From NCBI GenBank assembly GCA_902528175.1, contig CABZRN010000001.1, positions 1 through 64,000 on the forward strand: 64,000 nt of DNA, in the 5' to 3' direction. Positions 47,309 through 56,880 of this stretch are shown here, one piece after another. Position 1 is the stretch's first letter. Each line of letters opens with the position of its first letter. A program made the position numbers and the translations under genes. The notes below the pieces were generated by a model. It saw only the letters and a program-made list of their open reading frames with translations. It was not told the DNA's origin and did no database searches. The DNA is from an uncultured Pelagibacteraceae bacterium (GTDB lineage Bacteria; Pseudomonadota; Alphaproteobacteria; Pelagibacterales; Pelagibacteraceae).

Positions 47309-47847
47309 TTATAAATTTTACTTTCAGTAAATATATAATTCATTTTTTTATCAAATTTATCAGTTGGGACTTTATTTATTTTTTGACAAGAAAGAGCAAG
47401 ACCAATTTTAAGTATTTTTTTTGATTTTTCTAATTTATTAATAAATCTGTCATAAAATCCTCCACCATATCCAAGCCTGTTTAAATTTATATCAAATGCT
47501 AAAAGTGGTATTACCAAAGTTGAGGGTATAATTTTTTTTGATCTTAAAGGTTCTGGAATTCCAAATTTATTAATATTAAGAGGGTTATTTTTAGCCCATT
47601 CATAAAATGACATTTTTAAGTTTTTATCTATAACAGGTAATGAAATAATATATTTCTTTTTTCTCAGATTTTCAATTAGATCAATTGTACATACCTCAGA
47701 TCCAATTGGAAAGTAGAGACCTATTTTCTTATTTAAAGATTTATGATTTAATAACTTTAATAAATTTTTAAAGTTTATTTTTTTATTTTTTTTATTAAAT
47801 AAATCTCTTTTTTTTAATACTATTTTTCTTACATGAGATTTTTTCAC
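47305..47847 (-). CDS. 5-formyltetrahydrofolate cyclo-ligase
   Basis: ATP-dependent recycling of 5-formyl-THF to 5,10-methenyl-THF. It has 180 residues, normal for the family. KKSHVRKIVLKKRDLF at the start, IGLYFPIGSEVCT near residue 43, FGIPEP near residue 96 and the hallmark LNRLGYGGGFYDRFI near residue 125 identify it. It lies ten bases from zapA, a widely conserved pairing; the 6S RNA often found between them elsewhere does not fit in this gap. Confidence 0.92.
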   Translation of the reverse strand: MKKSHVRKIVLKKRDLFNKKNKKINFKNLLKLLNHKSLNKKIGLYFPIGSEVCTIDLIENLRKKKYIISLPVIDKNLKMSFYEWAKNNPLNINKFGIPEPLRSKKIIPSTLVIPLLAFDINLNRLGYGGGFYDRFINKLEKSKKILKIGLALSCQKINKVPTDKFDKKMNYIFTESKIYK

Positions 47848-47856
47848 GACAAAAAA

Positions 47857-48294
47857 CTAATTTTCTAAATTTGCTTTTTGAACAAATTCCTCAATTTGTT
47901 GAGTTGTATTTGAAATTATTTTGTCGTATTCATTTTTTAAGTTTTGTATTTCATTTTCTAAATTAGAGATATCGTCAGAAAGTTTTTTTGCCTCATTTTC
48001 TTTATCATCTTTGTAATCATAAGCTAAAGACTTAAGTTCTTTAAATTTTTTAGTAATATTTTTTATCTCTTTATTGTTAATGTCTACTTTTTTTTTGGTT
48101 TCAAAATATTCATCCATTATTTTTATTGATGTAATCAGTAATAACTTGTTTTCCCCAATATTTCCTAGCTCTGATTTTAATTTATCAAATTTATTACCAA
48201 GATGATTAGCTAAATCTTCTAAGTGTTCCTCTTGGCCATCATCACAAGAAAGAAGGAAATCTTTGCCATTAAATTTAATATTTACATTTGCCAT
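47857..48294 (-). CDS. zapA: Cell-division protein ZapA
   Basis: Cross-links FtsZ filaments at midcell. It has 145 residues, somewhat longer than usual. The globular N-terminus shows VNIKFNGKDFLLSCDDGQEEHLEDLA, then a helix with LLLITSIKIMDEYFETKKKV near residue 50. The C-terminal half is a long coiled coil. The N-terminus overlaps the upstream coiled-coil gene by 13 bases. Confidence 0.87.
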   Translation of the reverse strand: MANVNIKFNGKDFLLSCDDGQEEHLEDLANHLGNKFDKLKSELGNIGENKLLLITSIKIMDEYFETKKKVDINNKEIKNITKKFKELKSLAYDYKDDKENEAKKLSDDISNLENEIQNLKNEYDKIISNTTQQIEEFVQKANLEN

Positions 48295-48605
48295 TTATCA
48301 ATTTCATCTAATAGAATATCTGTTTCTTGATTTAATTCATCAATTTTCTCATTGAATTTTAATTGATCTAGTTTGTGTTTAGAATTTTTATCTTTAATAA
48401 TCTTTAATTGATCCTTTAATTTCTGATGTTCCCTAATTAAGTCTGAATGTTTATTTTGAAGTTCTTTTTTTTCAATTTCTAATTGATTTTTTTGATTAGA
48501 TAAAAATTCTAGATTTTTTTGACCTTCTTCATCTAACAAATTTAGTTTTTTTAATTTGTCCAGAGCTAATTCCAGCTTTTTTTCTTTCTCACTGAAGTAT
48601 TTCAT
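48282..48605 (-). CDS. Coiled-coil protein upstream of zapA (DUF4164-like)
   Basis: 107 residues that are almost wholly heptad-like and charged (KKLELALDKLKKLN, then several Lys/Glu-rich stretches), with no signal peptide or membrane helix. It overlaps the zapA start, so the two are probably co-translated. Alphaproteobacteria often carry a small coiled-coil gene at this spot and I place it in that group by position. A role in the division ring is inference. Confidence 0.7.
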   Translation of the reverse strand: MKYFSEKEKKLELALDKLKKLNLLDEEGQKNLEFLSNQKNQLEIEKKELQNKHSDLIREHQKLKDQLKIIKDKNSKHKLDQLKFNEKIDELNQETDILLDEIDKWQM

Positions 48606-48655
48606 ATATATAATATGTTATAAATTGAGTCATCTTACTCTAAATAGGTCAACAA

Positions 48656-50596
48656 TTGAAAGTAGAACACAAACAATTAGCTAACGCAATTAGATTTTTA
48701 TCAATTGATGCAGTAGAAGCAGCAAATTCTGGCCATCCAGGAATGCCTATGGGTATGGCTGATGTTGCAACAGTTTTATTTAAGAGTTTTTTAAGATTTA
48801 ATCCAAAAAATCCAAGCTGGGTAAACAGAGACAGATTCATTTTATCAGCAGGACATGGATCAATGCTATTATACTCTTTGCTTTATCTTACGGGATATAA
48901 AAGTGTTTCTTTAGAAGATATTAAAAATTTTAGAAAACTAGACTCTATATGTGCCGGCCATCCCGAGTATCATTCTAACTCAGGAATTGAAACTACTACA
49001 GGACCACTTGGTCAAGGAATTTCAAATGCAGTTGGTTTTGCAATTGCAGAAGAAGTTTTAAAAACTAAAATTGGAAAGAAACACATAGATCACAAAACTT
49101 ATGTTTTGGCTGGTGATGGATGCTTAATGGAAGGTATAAGTCATGAGGCTTTGAGTCTAGCAGGCCATTTAAAATTAAAGAATCTTGTTTTGTTGTTTGA
49201 TAATAACTCTGTATCGATAGATGGCCCGACGAACTTAGCAGTATCAGATAATACCAAGAAAAGATTTGAAAGTTACGGTTGGAATTATTTAGATATAAAT
49301 GGACACAACGAAAAACAAATTTTCACTGCATTAAAAAAAAGCCAAAATTCAAACAAACCTATTGCTATATCTTGCAAAACAACAATAGGTTTTGGATCGC
49401 CTAACAAAGGTGGCAAGGCATTATCTCATGGAAGCCCTTTGGGCCAAGATGAAATAAAACTTGTAAGGAAAAAATTAAATTGGAATTATGAACCTTTTAA
49501 AATTCCTGACAGAATATTAAATGCATGGAGAGATATTGGAAATAAAGCATCTGTCGCAGCCGAGAAAAGCAATTCCAAAGAAAACGGAGAGAGAAAAAAT
49601 ATAATTCCATTAAATTTAAGTGAAGAGATTGAAGAATTAAAGAAAAATTATTTAAAAACAATGGAGCCAATAGCTACTAGAAAATCGTCAGAGAAATTTC
49701 TCGAGATTGCATCAAAATTACCAAATCTTATCGGGGGATCTGCTGATCTGGCTGGTTCAAATAACACAAAAACTAAAGATCATAAAATAATAAAACCTGG
49801 GAAATTCGATGGAAATTATATTCATTATGGGGTTAGAGAACATGCTATGTGTGGAATAATGAATGGTATATCATTACATAGTAATTTAATTCCTTATGGA
49901 GGGACATTTCTAATATTCAGTGACTACTGTAAGCCCTCTATAAGGCTATCTGCTATGATGGGTCAAAAAGTGATTTTTGTTTTTACTCACGACTCTATAG
50001 GTCTTGGTGAAGATGGTCCAACTCACCAACCAATTGAGCAATTATCAGCTCTTAGATCTATACCAAATTTAAATGTCTTTAGACCAACAGATACGATAGA
50101 AACATTTGAATGTTGGCAGTTAGCTCTTGAAAGTAAAAACACACCTAGTGTAATTGCCTTAACAAGACAAAAAACAAATCCAATTAGGAAAGATTATTCA
50201 AATATTAATCAATGTTCTAGAGGTGCCTACGAAATTATGAGGACTGGTGAAGACATAAATATAATATTAATCTCAAGTGGTTCTGAATTAGATCTGGCAT
50301 GCAAAATTAGTCATAAATTAGCCACAGAAAATATTTACTCAAAAGTTATATCAATGCCTTGTCATGAAATTTTTGATTCACAGAATGACAATTATAAATC
50401 AGAAATTTTAACAAAAAACGTATTGAAAGTTTCAATAGAAGCATCTGAGACTGGCTACTGGAAAAAGTATACCGGAACCGATGGTCTAAATTTTGGAATT
50501 GACGGCTTTGGCAAAAGTGCGCCATATAAAGATATCTACGATCATTTTAGATTAAATGAGGAGAACATAGTAAATAAAATTAAGGTAAAATTGTGA
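48656..50596 (+). CDS. tkt: Transketolase
   Basis: Thiamine-diphosphate enzyme moving two-carbon units between sugar phosphates. It has 646 residues. [20 protein letters not shown] near residue 18, [15 protein letters not shown] near residue 63, the ThDP motif [23 protein letters not shown] near residue 150 and [17 protein letters not shown] near residue 440 are diagnostic. The start is TTG; no ATG or GTG lies nearby in frame, and the N-terminus fits. First of a plus-strand run tkt-gap-pgk-fba, and divergent from the ZapA pair with 50 bases between. Confidence 0.96.
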   Translation: MKVEHKQLANAIRFLSIDAVEAANSGHPGMPMGMADVATVLFKSFLRFNPKNPSWVNRDRFILSAGHGSMLLYSLLYLTGYKSVSLEDIKNFRKLDSICAGHPEYHSNSGIETTTGPLGQGISNAVGFAIAEEVLKTKIGKKHIDHKTYVLAGDGCLMEGISHEALSLAGHLKLKNLVLLFDNNSVSIDGPTNLAVSDNTKKRFESYGWNYLDINGHNEKQIFTALKKSQNSNKPIAISCKTTIGFGSPNKGGKALSHGSPLGQDEIKLVRKKLNWNYEPFKIPDRILNAWRDIGNKASVAAEKSNSKENGERKNIIPLNLSEEIEELKKNYLKTMEPIATRKSSEKFLEIASKLPNLIGGSADLAGSNNTKTKDHKIIKPGKFDGNYIHYGVREHAMCGIMNGISLHSNLIPYGGTFLIFSDYCKPSIRLSAMMGQKVIFVFTHDSIGLGEDGPTHQPIEQLSALRSIPNLNVFRPTDTIETFECWQLALESKNTPSVIALTRQKTNPIRKDYSNINQCSRGAYEIMRTGEDINIILISSGSELDLACKISHKLATENIYSKVISMPCHEIFDSQNDNYKSEILTKNVLKVSIEASETGYWKKYTGTDGLNFGIDGFGKSAPYKDIYDHFRLNEENIVNKIKVKL

Positions 50597-51600
50597 AAGC
50601 AAAAATTGGAATAAACGGATTAGGTAGAATTGGTAGGATGGTTGTGCGATCCATTTTTGAAGAAAATCATAAAAATCTAAAAATTAATCACATTAATAAT
50701 AGAGCAGATATTAGAACCGCTTGTGAACTTATAAAGAGAGATAGCATACATGGAAAATTTGAAGGAAAAATATCTGTAAAGAATAATAAGTTAATAATTA
50801 ATGGAAATAAAATTAGTTACTCACAGGAAATTAATTTAAATAATATTTCTTGGAAAAAGAATAATGTTGATATAGTGCTTGAATGCACAGGTAAATTTAA
50901 TTCAAAAGAAAAATTAATTTCCCACATAAAAAATGGTGCTAAAAAGGTAATTGTCTCAGCACCATGTATAGGCGCTGATAAAACAATAGTTTATGGGGTT
51001 AATCATAAACATATTTTAAATAAAGACAAAATAATTTCTGCTGCATCATGTACAACTAATTGCTTAGCTCCAGTTGTTTATGTTTTAAATAATAATTTTG
51101 GAATTGAAAAAGGTTTTATGACAACTATCCATTCTTATACAACAGATCAAAGAATGCTTGATAATTCCCATACAGATCTAAGAAGAGCAAGATCTGCAGG
51201 TCAGTCTATAGTGCCAACCTCAACCGGAGCTTCAAAAGCAATTGGTCAAATCATACCATCATTGAAAGGGAAACTTGAAGGCATTGCCATGAGAGTGCCT
51301 ACTCCCAATGTTTCATTAGTTGAACTGGTCTTTCAAACAAAAAAGGATTTAAGTATAGAAAAAATAAATTCGTCTTTTAATAAATTTATCAAAAAAAATA
51401 AAAATAAGGTTATAAAGATAACTCAGGAAAAGCTTGTCTCAGTAGATTTTAATCATGATCCTGCATCGTCAATTATTGATGCAAAATTAACAAATGTAGT
51501 TGGTAAAAATATGGGTAAAATTTCAGCATGGTATGATAACGAGTGGGGTTTTTCTAATAGAATGTGTGATATAGCAGAGTACCTTCGTAAGATTTCTTAA
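50593..51600 (+). CDS. gap: Glyceraldehyde-3-phosphate dehydrogenase (type I)
   Basis: Interconverts glyceraldehyde 3-phosphate and 1,3-bisphosphoglycerate. It has 335 residues. The N-terminal Rossmann motif is [15 protein letters not shown], the catalytic cysteine lies in [14 protein letters not shown] near residue 153, and the C-terminus has [14 protein letters not shown]. The GTG start overlaps the tkt stop (GTGA). Cofactor preference is not clear from sequence alone. Confidence 0.96.
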   Translation: MKAKIGINGLGRIGRMVVRSIFEENHKNLKINHINNRADIRTACELIKRDSIHGKFEGKISVKNNKLIINGNKISYSQEINLNNISWKKNNVDIVLECTGKFNSKEKLISHIKNGAKKVIVSAPCIGADKTIVYGVNHKHILNKDKIISAASCTTNCLAPVVYVLNNNFGIEKGFMTTIHSYTTDQRMLDNSHTDLRRARSAGQSIVPTSTGASKAIGQIIPSLKGKLEGIAMRVPTPNVSLVELVFQTKKDLSIEKINSSFNKFIKKNKNKVIKITQEKLVSVDFNHDPASSIIDAKLTNVVGKNMGKISAWYDNEWGFSNRMCDIAEYLRKIS

Positions 51601-52778
51601 TGAAATATATTAAAGATCATGAAAATTTGAGTCAAAAAAGCGTTTTATTAAGATTAGATTTAAATGTTCCTTTAAAAAATGGGTTGATCACCGACAAAAC
51701 AAGAATTGATAAAATCTTGCCAATAATTAATTTTTTACTTAGTAAAAATTCAAGAATTATAGTGGTTTCTCATGTAGGACGTCCTAATGGGAAGAAAAAT
51801 AGCGATCTATCTATGAGGCCAATTTGTGAATATTTAGAAAAAAAAATTAAAAAAAAAATTAAACTCGTCAGTGATAACATTTTTCGATTAGAAAAAGATG
51901 ATTTGTTTAAAGAAAAATTTGATGAAATTATATGTTTGGAAAATATTAGATTTTATGAGAAAGAGGAAAAAAATGATACTTCTCTAGCAAAACAATTAGC
52001 TGGTTTGGCAGATTTGTTTGTGAATGATGCGTTTTCTTGTTCTCATAGGGCCCACACATCTATATGTAAAATCACAGAGTTTTTGCCCTCTTTTGCCGGA
52101 CTTCAATTAGAGGCAGAATTAAGTGCTTTAAAAAAAGTTACATCTGAAATTGTAAAACCTATTACTTGTATTATTGGAGGGTCTAAAATTTCCACAAAAA
52201 TAGGAATAATTAAAAATTTAATTCCGAAATTTAACAATATTATTATCGTGGGTGGTATGGCAAATAATGTTCTTAATTATAAAGGAAATCAAATAGGAAA
52301 ATCAGTTAAAGAGAAAAATTGTGAAAAGATAATTGAAGAAATATTTGAAACTTCAAAACAATATTCTTGCTCAATTATATATCCAGTAGATGTTTTAGTA
52401 GGAAAAACTGTGAATAGTGTATCTAAGGTCAAGGTGCTTGATGAAATAGACAATGATGATTTAATCTTAGATATTGGACCAAAAACTATCGATACAATTA
52501 AAAAAGTAATTGAAAATAGTGAAACGGTTTTATGGAATGGACCAGCGGGATATTTTGAAAATCCTAACTTTGCAAATGGTAGTCACGAAATTGCAAAAGC
52601 AATTATTAAAAAAAACAAAAAAAAATCAATTTACTCAGTTGTAGGTGGAGGGGATACAATAGCATTAATCAATGGAATTGGAGCAATTAGAGATTTCAAT
52701 TTTGTTTCAACTGCTGGTGGTGCATTTTTAGAATATCTTGAAGGTAAAGATCTTCCTGGTATAAAAGCTTTAGGTTAA
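51600..52778 (+). CDS. pgk: Phosphoglycerate kinase
   Basis: Transfers phosphate between 1,3-bisphosphoglycerate and ADP. It has 392 residues. SVLLRLDLNVPLKNG near residue 14, VVSHVGRPNGKKNSDLSM near residue 56, FVNDAFSCSHRAHTS near residue 140, IIGGSKISTKI near residue 190 and VVGGGDTIALI near residue 345 are all present. The ATG overlaps the gap stop by one base. Confidence 0.97.
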   Translation: MKYIKDHENLSQKSVLLRLDLNVPLKNGLITDKTRIDKILPIINFLLSKNSRIIVVSHVGRPNGKKNSDLSMRPICEYLEKKIKKKIKLVSDNIFRLEKDDLFKEKFDEIICLENIRFYEKEEKNDTSLAKQLAGLADLFVNDAFSCSHRAHTSICKITEFLPSFAGLQLEAELSALKKVTSEIVKPITCIIGGSKISTKIGIIKNLIPKFNNIIIVGGMANNVLNYKGNQIGKSVKEKNCEKIIEEIFETSKQYSCSIIYPVDVLVGKTVNSVSKVKVLDEIDNDDLILDIGPKTIDTIKKVIENSETVLWNGPAGYFENPNFANGSHEIAKAIIKKNKKKSIYSVVGGGDTIALINGIGAIRDFNFVSTAGGAFLEYLEGKDLPGIKALG

Positions 52779-52779
52779 A

Positions 52780-53787
52780 ATGTCTGAGCTAAATAACATC
52801 GCACTTAAAATTTTAAAAAAAGGTAAAGGTATTCTTGCCGCAGATGAGAGTACTGGTACTATGACTAAAAGACTGGATAGCGTAGACGTGCCGTCAACTC
52901 CAGAAAATAGATTATTATTTAGAGAAATACTATTCAGTGCTTCAGGTATGACTGAATGTATAGGTGGAGTAATATTGTATGACGAAACAATAAAACAACA
53001 AACTTCCAAAAAAAAACTAATTCCAGATTTAATTTTAAAAATGGGCTCCTCTCCAGGAATAAAAGTCGACACGGGTGCTAAAGTTTTGGCAGGATCTCCA
53101 GATGAAAAGATTACTGAAGGCTTAGATGGATTAAGAGAGAGATTAAAAGAGTATTATAAACTTGGTGCAAAATTCACAAAATGGAGAGGTGTTTACAATA
53201 TATCTAAAAATTATCCTAGCAAGCTTTCTATTCAATCAAATGCTCATGCGCTAGCCAGATATTCTGCTTTAGTTCAAGAATGTAATATGGTTCCAATAGT
53301 CGAGCCAGAGGTATTAATGGATGGTGATCATTCAGCTAAAGATTGTTTTTCAAAAACATCTGAGGTTATTAAAAAATGTTTTGAAGAGCTAATTTTACAC
53401 AAAATCGATCTAACTGGAATAATACTTAAACCTAACATGATTTTGGCTGGAAATAAGTGTAAAGATAAAATAACAAATGAGGAGGTTGCAAAATTAACTT
53501 TAGAGTGTCTAAAGAATTCTGTACCTTCAGAGGTTCCAGGAATAGCTTTTTTATCTGGAGGCCAATCTGAAATAGAAGCAACAGAAAACTTAGATCTAAT
53601 AAATAAAAATAATAATACTAATTTTATTATGAGTTTTTCATATGGTAGAGCTCTACAACAAGGTGCCTTAAAATTTTGGTCAAAAGACGTACAAAATATA
53701 GAGGGAACACAAAAGATTTTTAACCACCGGGCTAAAATGAATACATTAGCAGCTCAAGGAAAATGGTCAAAAAATCTTGAAAATTAA
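52780..53787 (+). CDS. fba: Fructose-bisphosphate aldolase, class I
   Basis: Schiff-base aldolase joining the triose phosphates. It has 335 residues. GKGILAADESTGTMTKRLD near residue 14, FTKWRGVYNIS near residue 131, the Schiff-base lysine in GIILKPNMILAG near residue 215 and FLSGGQSEIEATENL near residue 258 identify the class I form. It lies one base after pgk. No phosphofructokinase is in the window; with PPDK elsewhere this suits a gluconeogenic direction. Confidence 0.95.
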   Translation: MSELNNIALKILKKGKGILAADESTGTMTKRLDSVDVPSTPENRLLFREILFSASGMTECIGGVILYDETIKQQTSKKKLIPDLILKMGSSPGIKVDTGAKVLAGSPDEKITEGLDGLRERLKEYYKLGAKFTKWRGVYNISKNYPSKLSIQSNAHALARYSALVQECNMVPIVEPEVLMDGDHSAKDCFSKTSEVIKKCFEELILHKIDLTGIILKPNMILAGNKCKDKITNEEVAKLTLECLKNSVPSEVPGIAFLSGGQSEIEATENLDLINKNNNTNFIMSFSYGRALQQGALKFWSKDVQNIEGTQKIFNHRAKMNTLAAQGKWSKNLEN

Positions 53788-54391
53788 TAAAAAAAAATTT
53801 ATTTATTTAATCTCTCCACTAAAGATTAGAAAATCTTTTTACAGTGATTTAATTAAAGTATTTAAGACTAATAAAGTTAGTTTTTTTCAACTAAGACTTA
53901 AAAAGGAAAGTTTAAAACAAAAAGTGATTATTGGAAAAAAAATAAAAAGAATCTGTAAAAATTATAATGTTAAGTTTCTTATAAATGACGACGTTTTTTT
54001 AACAAAAAAATTAAATGCAGATGGTTGTCACTTAGGTCAAAAAGATATGAATGTCTCAGATGCAAGAAAAATAATTGGAAATAAAATAATAGGCGTTACA
54101 TGTCACAATTCAATCAAGTTAGCTAAAGATGCTTTGCTAAAAAAAGCCGATTACTTAGCATTTGGGGCTTTTAATTTATCAAAAACAAAAAAAGTAAAAT
54201 ACAAAGCATCGATCAATATACTTAAAAAAGCTAAAAAAATCACAAATAAACCAATTGTTGTTATTGGGGGTATTAACTCTGATAATTATCGAAAACTTCT
54301 ATTGAATAAAGCAAACTTTTTAGCTATCTCAGGCTACATTTGGAAAAACAAAAAAAAGAGGCCAATAGAGGCTATAAATAAAATTATATGA
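53777..54391 (+). CDS. thiE: Thiamine-phosphate synthase
   Basis: Joins HMP-diphosphate with thiazole phosphate. It has 204 residues, TIM barrel. FFQLRLKKESLKQK near residue 36, FLINDDVFLTKKLNADGCHLGQKDM near residue 67, IIGVTCHN near residue 103, ADYLAFGAFNLSKTK near residue 123 and VVIGGINSDNY near residue 160 fit. The TTG start overlaps the fba stop and the end overlaps efp. A regulatory TenI paralogue cannot be fully excluded. thiD is 19 kb away on the other strand. Confidence 0.82.
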   Translation: MKINKKKFIYLISPLKIRKSFYSDLIKVFKTNKVSFFQLRLKKESLKQKVIIGKKIKRICKNYNVKFLINDDVFLTKKLNADGCHLGQKDMNVSDARKIIGNKIIGVTCHNSIKLAKDALLKKADYLAFGAFNLSKTKKVKYKASINILKKAKKITNKPIVVIGGINSDNYRKLLLNKANFLAISGYIWKNKKKRPIEAINKII

Positions 54392-54948
54392 AAATAAACG
54401 CAGGTGAGATTAGAGTTGGTATGCTTTTAGAGTACAAAAATGATTTGTGGCAGGTGCTAAAAACACAAAATGTAAAACCTGGTAAAGGCGGTGCATTTGC
54501 ACAAGTAGAAATGAAAAGTATTAATAAAAATACTAAATTAAATGAGAGATTCAGATCCAGTGAGACAGTTGAAAAAGCGTCATTAGAGGAAACAAAATAT
54601 AATTATCTTTACGAGGATGAGAAAGATTACTTTTTTATTGAGCCTAAATCATTTGAGCAAGTCGAAATTAAAAAAGATATTGTCGGTGAAAAAGGGAGAT
54701 TATTGGTTGAAAATCTAGAGGTTACAATTAGTTTTTACAACGATACTGCTATATCTGTCGAATTGCCAAATCAACTAAATTGTAAGATTAAACTAACAGA
54801 TGCAACTTTAAAAGGACAAACTATTTCCTCTTCTTATAAACCTGCAACTCTTGAAAATGGTTTAAATATTCAAGTTCCACCTTTTATTGAAGCGAGTGAT
54901 GAAATTGTTATAGATACAAGAACTTTGAAATATATAAAAAAAATTTAA
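54388..54948 (+). CDS. efp: Translation elongation factor P
   Basis: Relieves ribosome stalling at proline runs. It has 186 residues, three domains. The tip lysine is in VKPGKGGAFAQVEMKS, about residue 33. The OB-fold domain follows with IEPKSFEQVEI. The C-terminus shows KPATLENGLNIQVPPFIEASDEIVIDTRT. Whether the lysine is beta-lysylated (EpmAB) is unknown; no modification gene is near. It overlaps thiE by four bases and sits one base before suhB. Confidence 0.96.
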   Translation: MKINAGEIRVGMLLEYKNDLWQVLKTQNVKPGKGGAFAQVEMKSINKNTKLNERFRSSETVEKASLEETKYNYLYEDEKDYFFIEPKSFEQVEIKKDIVGEKGRLLVENLEVTISFYNDTAISVELPNQLNCKIKLTDATLKGQTISSSYKPATLENGLNIQVPPFIEASDEIVIDTRTLKYIKKI

Positions 54949-54949
54949 C

Positions 54950-55690
54950 ATGAATTCTATTTCCCCTAATTTAAATTTAATGATTAAAGCCTCTGAAAAA
55001 GCATCAAAAATTTTAATAAGAGATTTTGGTGAGTTAGAAAAGTTACAAGTTTCTTTAAAAGGGCCTAATAATTTTGTGACAAATGCAGATAAAAAAGTAG
55101 AGAAAATAATTATAGAAGAACTTGAAAAATCAAAGAAAAATTTTTCAATTTTAACTGAAGAAAGTGGATTTATTAAAAATAAGGATAAAGACAACTTTTG
55201 GATAATCGATCCAATTGATGGAACAACTAATTTTTTAAATGGTGTTCCACATTTTTGTATTTCGATTGCTCTTCTATTTGAAAAAGAAATTATCGCTGGT
55301 GTTATATATGATCCTATAAAAGATGAAATATTTTATGCTGAAAAAAACGGTGGCTCTTTTTTAAACAATAAAAGTATAAGAGTTTCCAAAAAAAATAATA
55401 TTTCTGGTTGCTTATATGGAGTAAATTTTAGAAAAAATCTTCCCGAAAATTTAATTATTAGAAATACTGGAAGTGCTGCATTAGATTTAGCATATGTTTC
55501 ATGTGGAAGATTTGATGGTTGTTTGCAAAAAAATGTAAACCTATGGGATATAGCAGCAGGCACTGTATTGATAAAAGAAGCAGGAGGCATAGTTGACAAT
55601 TTTGAATTCAAAGAATTTAATAAAATTAGTATAAAAGCATCAAATGAGAGAATAAGCGTTGATTTAAACAAAAAATTTAATAACTTTTAA
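54950..55690 (+). CDS. suhB: Inositol monophosphatase family protein (SuhB-like)
   Basis: Mg-dependent phosphatase of 246 residues; SuhB in other bacteria also binds RNA polymerase. [18 protein letters not shown] near residue 42, ILTEESG near residue 66, the metal motif [22 protein letters not shown] near residue 84 and [19 protein letters not shown] near residue 195 are typical. The efp-suhB order is common in Alphaproteobacteria. Confidence 0.91.
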   Translation: MNSISPNLNLMIKASEKASKILIRDFGELEKLQVSLKGPNNFVTNADKKVEKIIIEELEKSKKNFSILTEESGFIKNKDKDNFWIIDPIDGTTNFLNGVPHFCISIALLFEKEIIAGVIYDPIKDEIFYAEKNGGSFLNNKSIRVSKKNNISGCLYGVNFRKNLPENLIIRNTGSAALDLAYVSCGRFDGCLQKNVNLWDIAAGTVLIKEAGGIVDNFEFKEFNKISIKASNERISVDLNKKFNNF

Positions 55691-55718
55691 TTGTTTTATA
55701 ATTTTCTTTTGCTATAAA
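55691..55718 (+). promoter_or_regulatory. Candidate promoter giving a leaderless rpmE mRNA
   Basis: TTGTTT (55691-55696) and TATAAA (55713-55718) are 16 bases apart, and the rpmE ATG begins seven bases after the -10 box. Transcription would therefore start at or next to the A of the ATG. No Shine-Dalgarno site lies before the start. Confidence 0.45.
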
Positions 55719-55724
55719 TTCGCT

Positions 55725-55955
55725 ATGAAAAAAAATATCCATCCAAGCTATCACAAAATAAAAGTTGAGATGACTGATGGTAGTCAATTTGAGACAAAAT
55801 CTACTTGGGGTAATGAGGGTGATGTACTTAAACTTGAAATTGACCCTAAGTCACATTCTGCATGGACTGGTGGAAAACAAAAAATCTTAGATAAAGGTAG
55901 AGTAAGTAAATTTAATAAAAAATTTCAAAACTTTAAATCTGAAACAAAAAAATAA
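55725..55955 (+). CDS. rpmE: 50S ribosomal protein L31
   Basis: 76-residue protein of the large subunit. [21 protein letters not shown] at the start and [24 protein letters not shown] near residue 45 identify it. The zinc-binding cysteines of some L31 proteins are absent, as in other alphaproteobacterial forms. It precedes trcR by eight bases. Confidence 0.95.
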   Translation: MKKNIHPSYHKIKVEMTDGSQFETKSTWGNEGDVLKLEIDPKSHSAWTGGKQKILDKGRVSKFNKKFQNFKSETKK

Positions 55956-55963
55956 ATTAAATT

Positions 55964-56545
55964 ATGTCTATCACACCTCTTATGCCAATGGCCACAGCAG
56001 TATGGCTAGTTGAAAATACAACTTTAACATTCAAACAAATTGCAAATTTCTGTAATTTACATGAAATAGAAGTTCAAGGTATTGCTGATGGAGAAGTTGC
56101 AAAAGGAATAAAGGCATATAATCCAATTACATCGGGACAGCTAACTAAGGAAGAAATTGATTTATCTAGTAAAGATCAGGAAAGACCACTTAATATAACA
56201 AATTACAATGTAGATGTAAAAGAAACAGAAAAAAAATTGAAAAAATACGTTCCTTTATCAAAAAGACAAGATAAACCAGATTCAGTTTTGTGGTTAATCA
56301 AAAATCATTCTCTATTGAAAGACTCCCAAATAGCTAAACTTGTGGGTATAACAAAAAATTCTGTCATTGCAATTAGAAATAAAAGTTATTGGAATTTTAA
56401 CAATTTAAATGCTAAAGACCCTGTTGCCATAAATCTGTTTTCACAAAAAGATTTATCAGATGCGCTGGGGAAGGCTGAAAGACGTATAAAGAGAGAGAGA
56501 AAACTTAAAGAAAAAGCCCAAAAACAGAATCTACAAACTAGTTAA
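55964..56545 (+). CDS. trcR: DUF1013 protein, TrcR-like cell-cycle regulator
   Basis: 193-residue alphaproteobacterial protein, known as TrcR or DUF1013. TPLMPMATAVWLVENTTLTFKQIANFCNLHEIEV (in part) near residue 4 forms a helix-turn-helix-like unit. A second, similar unit begins LWLIKNHSLLKDSQIAKLVGITKNSVIAIR near residue 108. The two repeats suggest a double DNA-binding protein. The charged C-terminal helix is KAERRIKRERKLKEKAQK. It is just downstream of rpmE. Confidence 0.83.
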   Translation: MSITPLMPMATAVWLVENTTLTFKQIANFCNLHEIEVQGIADGEVAKGIKAYNPITSGQLTKEEIDLSSKDQERPLNITNYNVDVKETEKKLKKYVPLSKRQDKPDSVLWLIKNHSLLKDSQIAKLVGITKNSVIAIRNKSYWNFNNLNAKDPVAINLFSQKDLSDALGKAERRIKRERKLKEKAQKQNLQTS

Positions 56546-56583
56546 AAAAATAATAGACATAATTTTCTTTAGATGTTAATTAC

Positions 56584-56799
56584 ATGCTTTTTTTGGAGGA
56601 TGTTATTAAAATTGATGTAAAAGATAATAATGTAGAGCAAGCTTTGAGGGTTTTAAAAAGAAAACTTCAAAGAGATGGTTTTTTTAAGATTGTAAAACTT
56701 AAATCTAATTATGAGAAGCCATCGGAGAAAAAGAAAAGAATTCTTCAAGAAAACATTAAAAGAGTAAAAAAACTAAACAAGTTAAAAAATAGAATTTAA
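56584..56799 (+). CDS. rpsU: 30S ribosomal protein S21
   Basis: Small basic protein of the 30S subunit that helps initiation. The track gives 71 residues from ATG 56584. The conserved part is IDVKDNNVEQALRVLKRKLQRDG, then YEKPSEKKKRILQENIKR. A perfect GGAGG lies inside the tracked reading frame, five codons in. This suggests that the true start may be ATT at 56605 (or GTT 56602), which would also bring the N-terminus close to the usual S21 start. The longer form is listed because it has a normal start codon. It lies just before the initiator tRNA. Confidence 0.9.
   Translation: MLFLEDVIKIDVKDNNVEQALRVLKRKLQRDGFFKIVKLKSNYEKPSEKKKRILQENIKRVKKLNKLKNRI
56595..56599 (+). promoter_or_regulatory. 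Internal Shine-Dalgarno site of rpsU
   Basis: GGAGG followed five bases later by an in-frame ATT at 56605. It is one of the few strong sites in the window and decides between the long ATG start and a short, rare-codon start. Confidence 0.5.
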
Positions 56800-56802
56800 T
56801 AT

Positions 56803-56879
<77 letters not shown>

Positions 56880-56880
56880 A

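Noticed and set aside
47847-47857. 6S RNA between zapA and the cyclo-ligase gene
   Set aside because: The gap is only about ten bases, so the RNA cannot be here.
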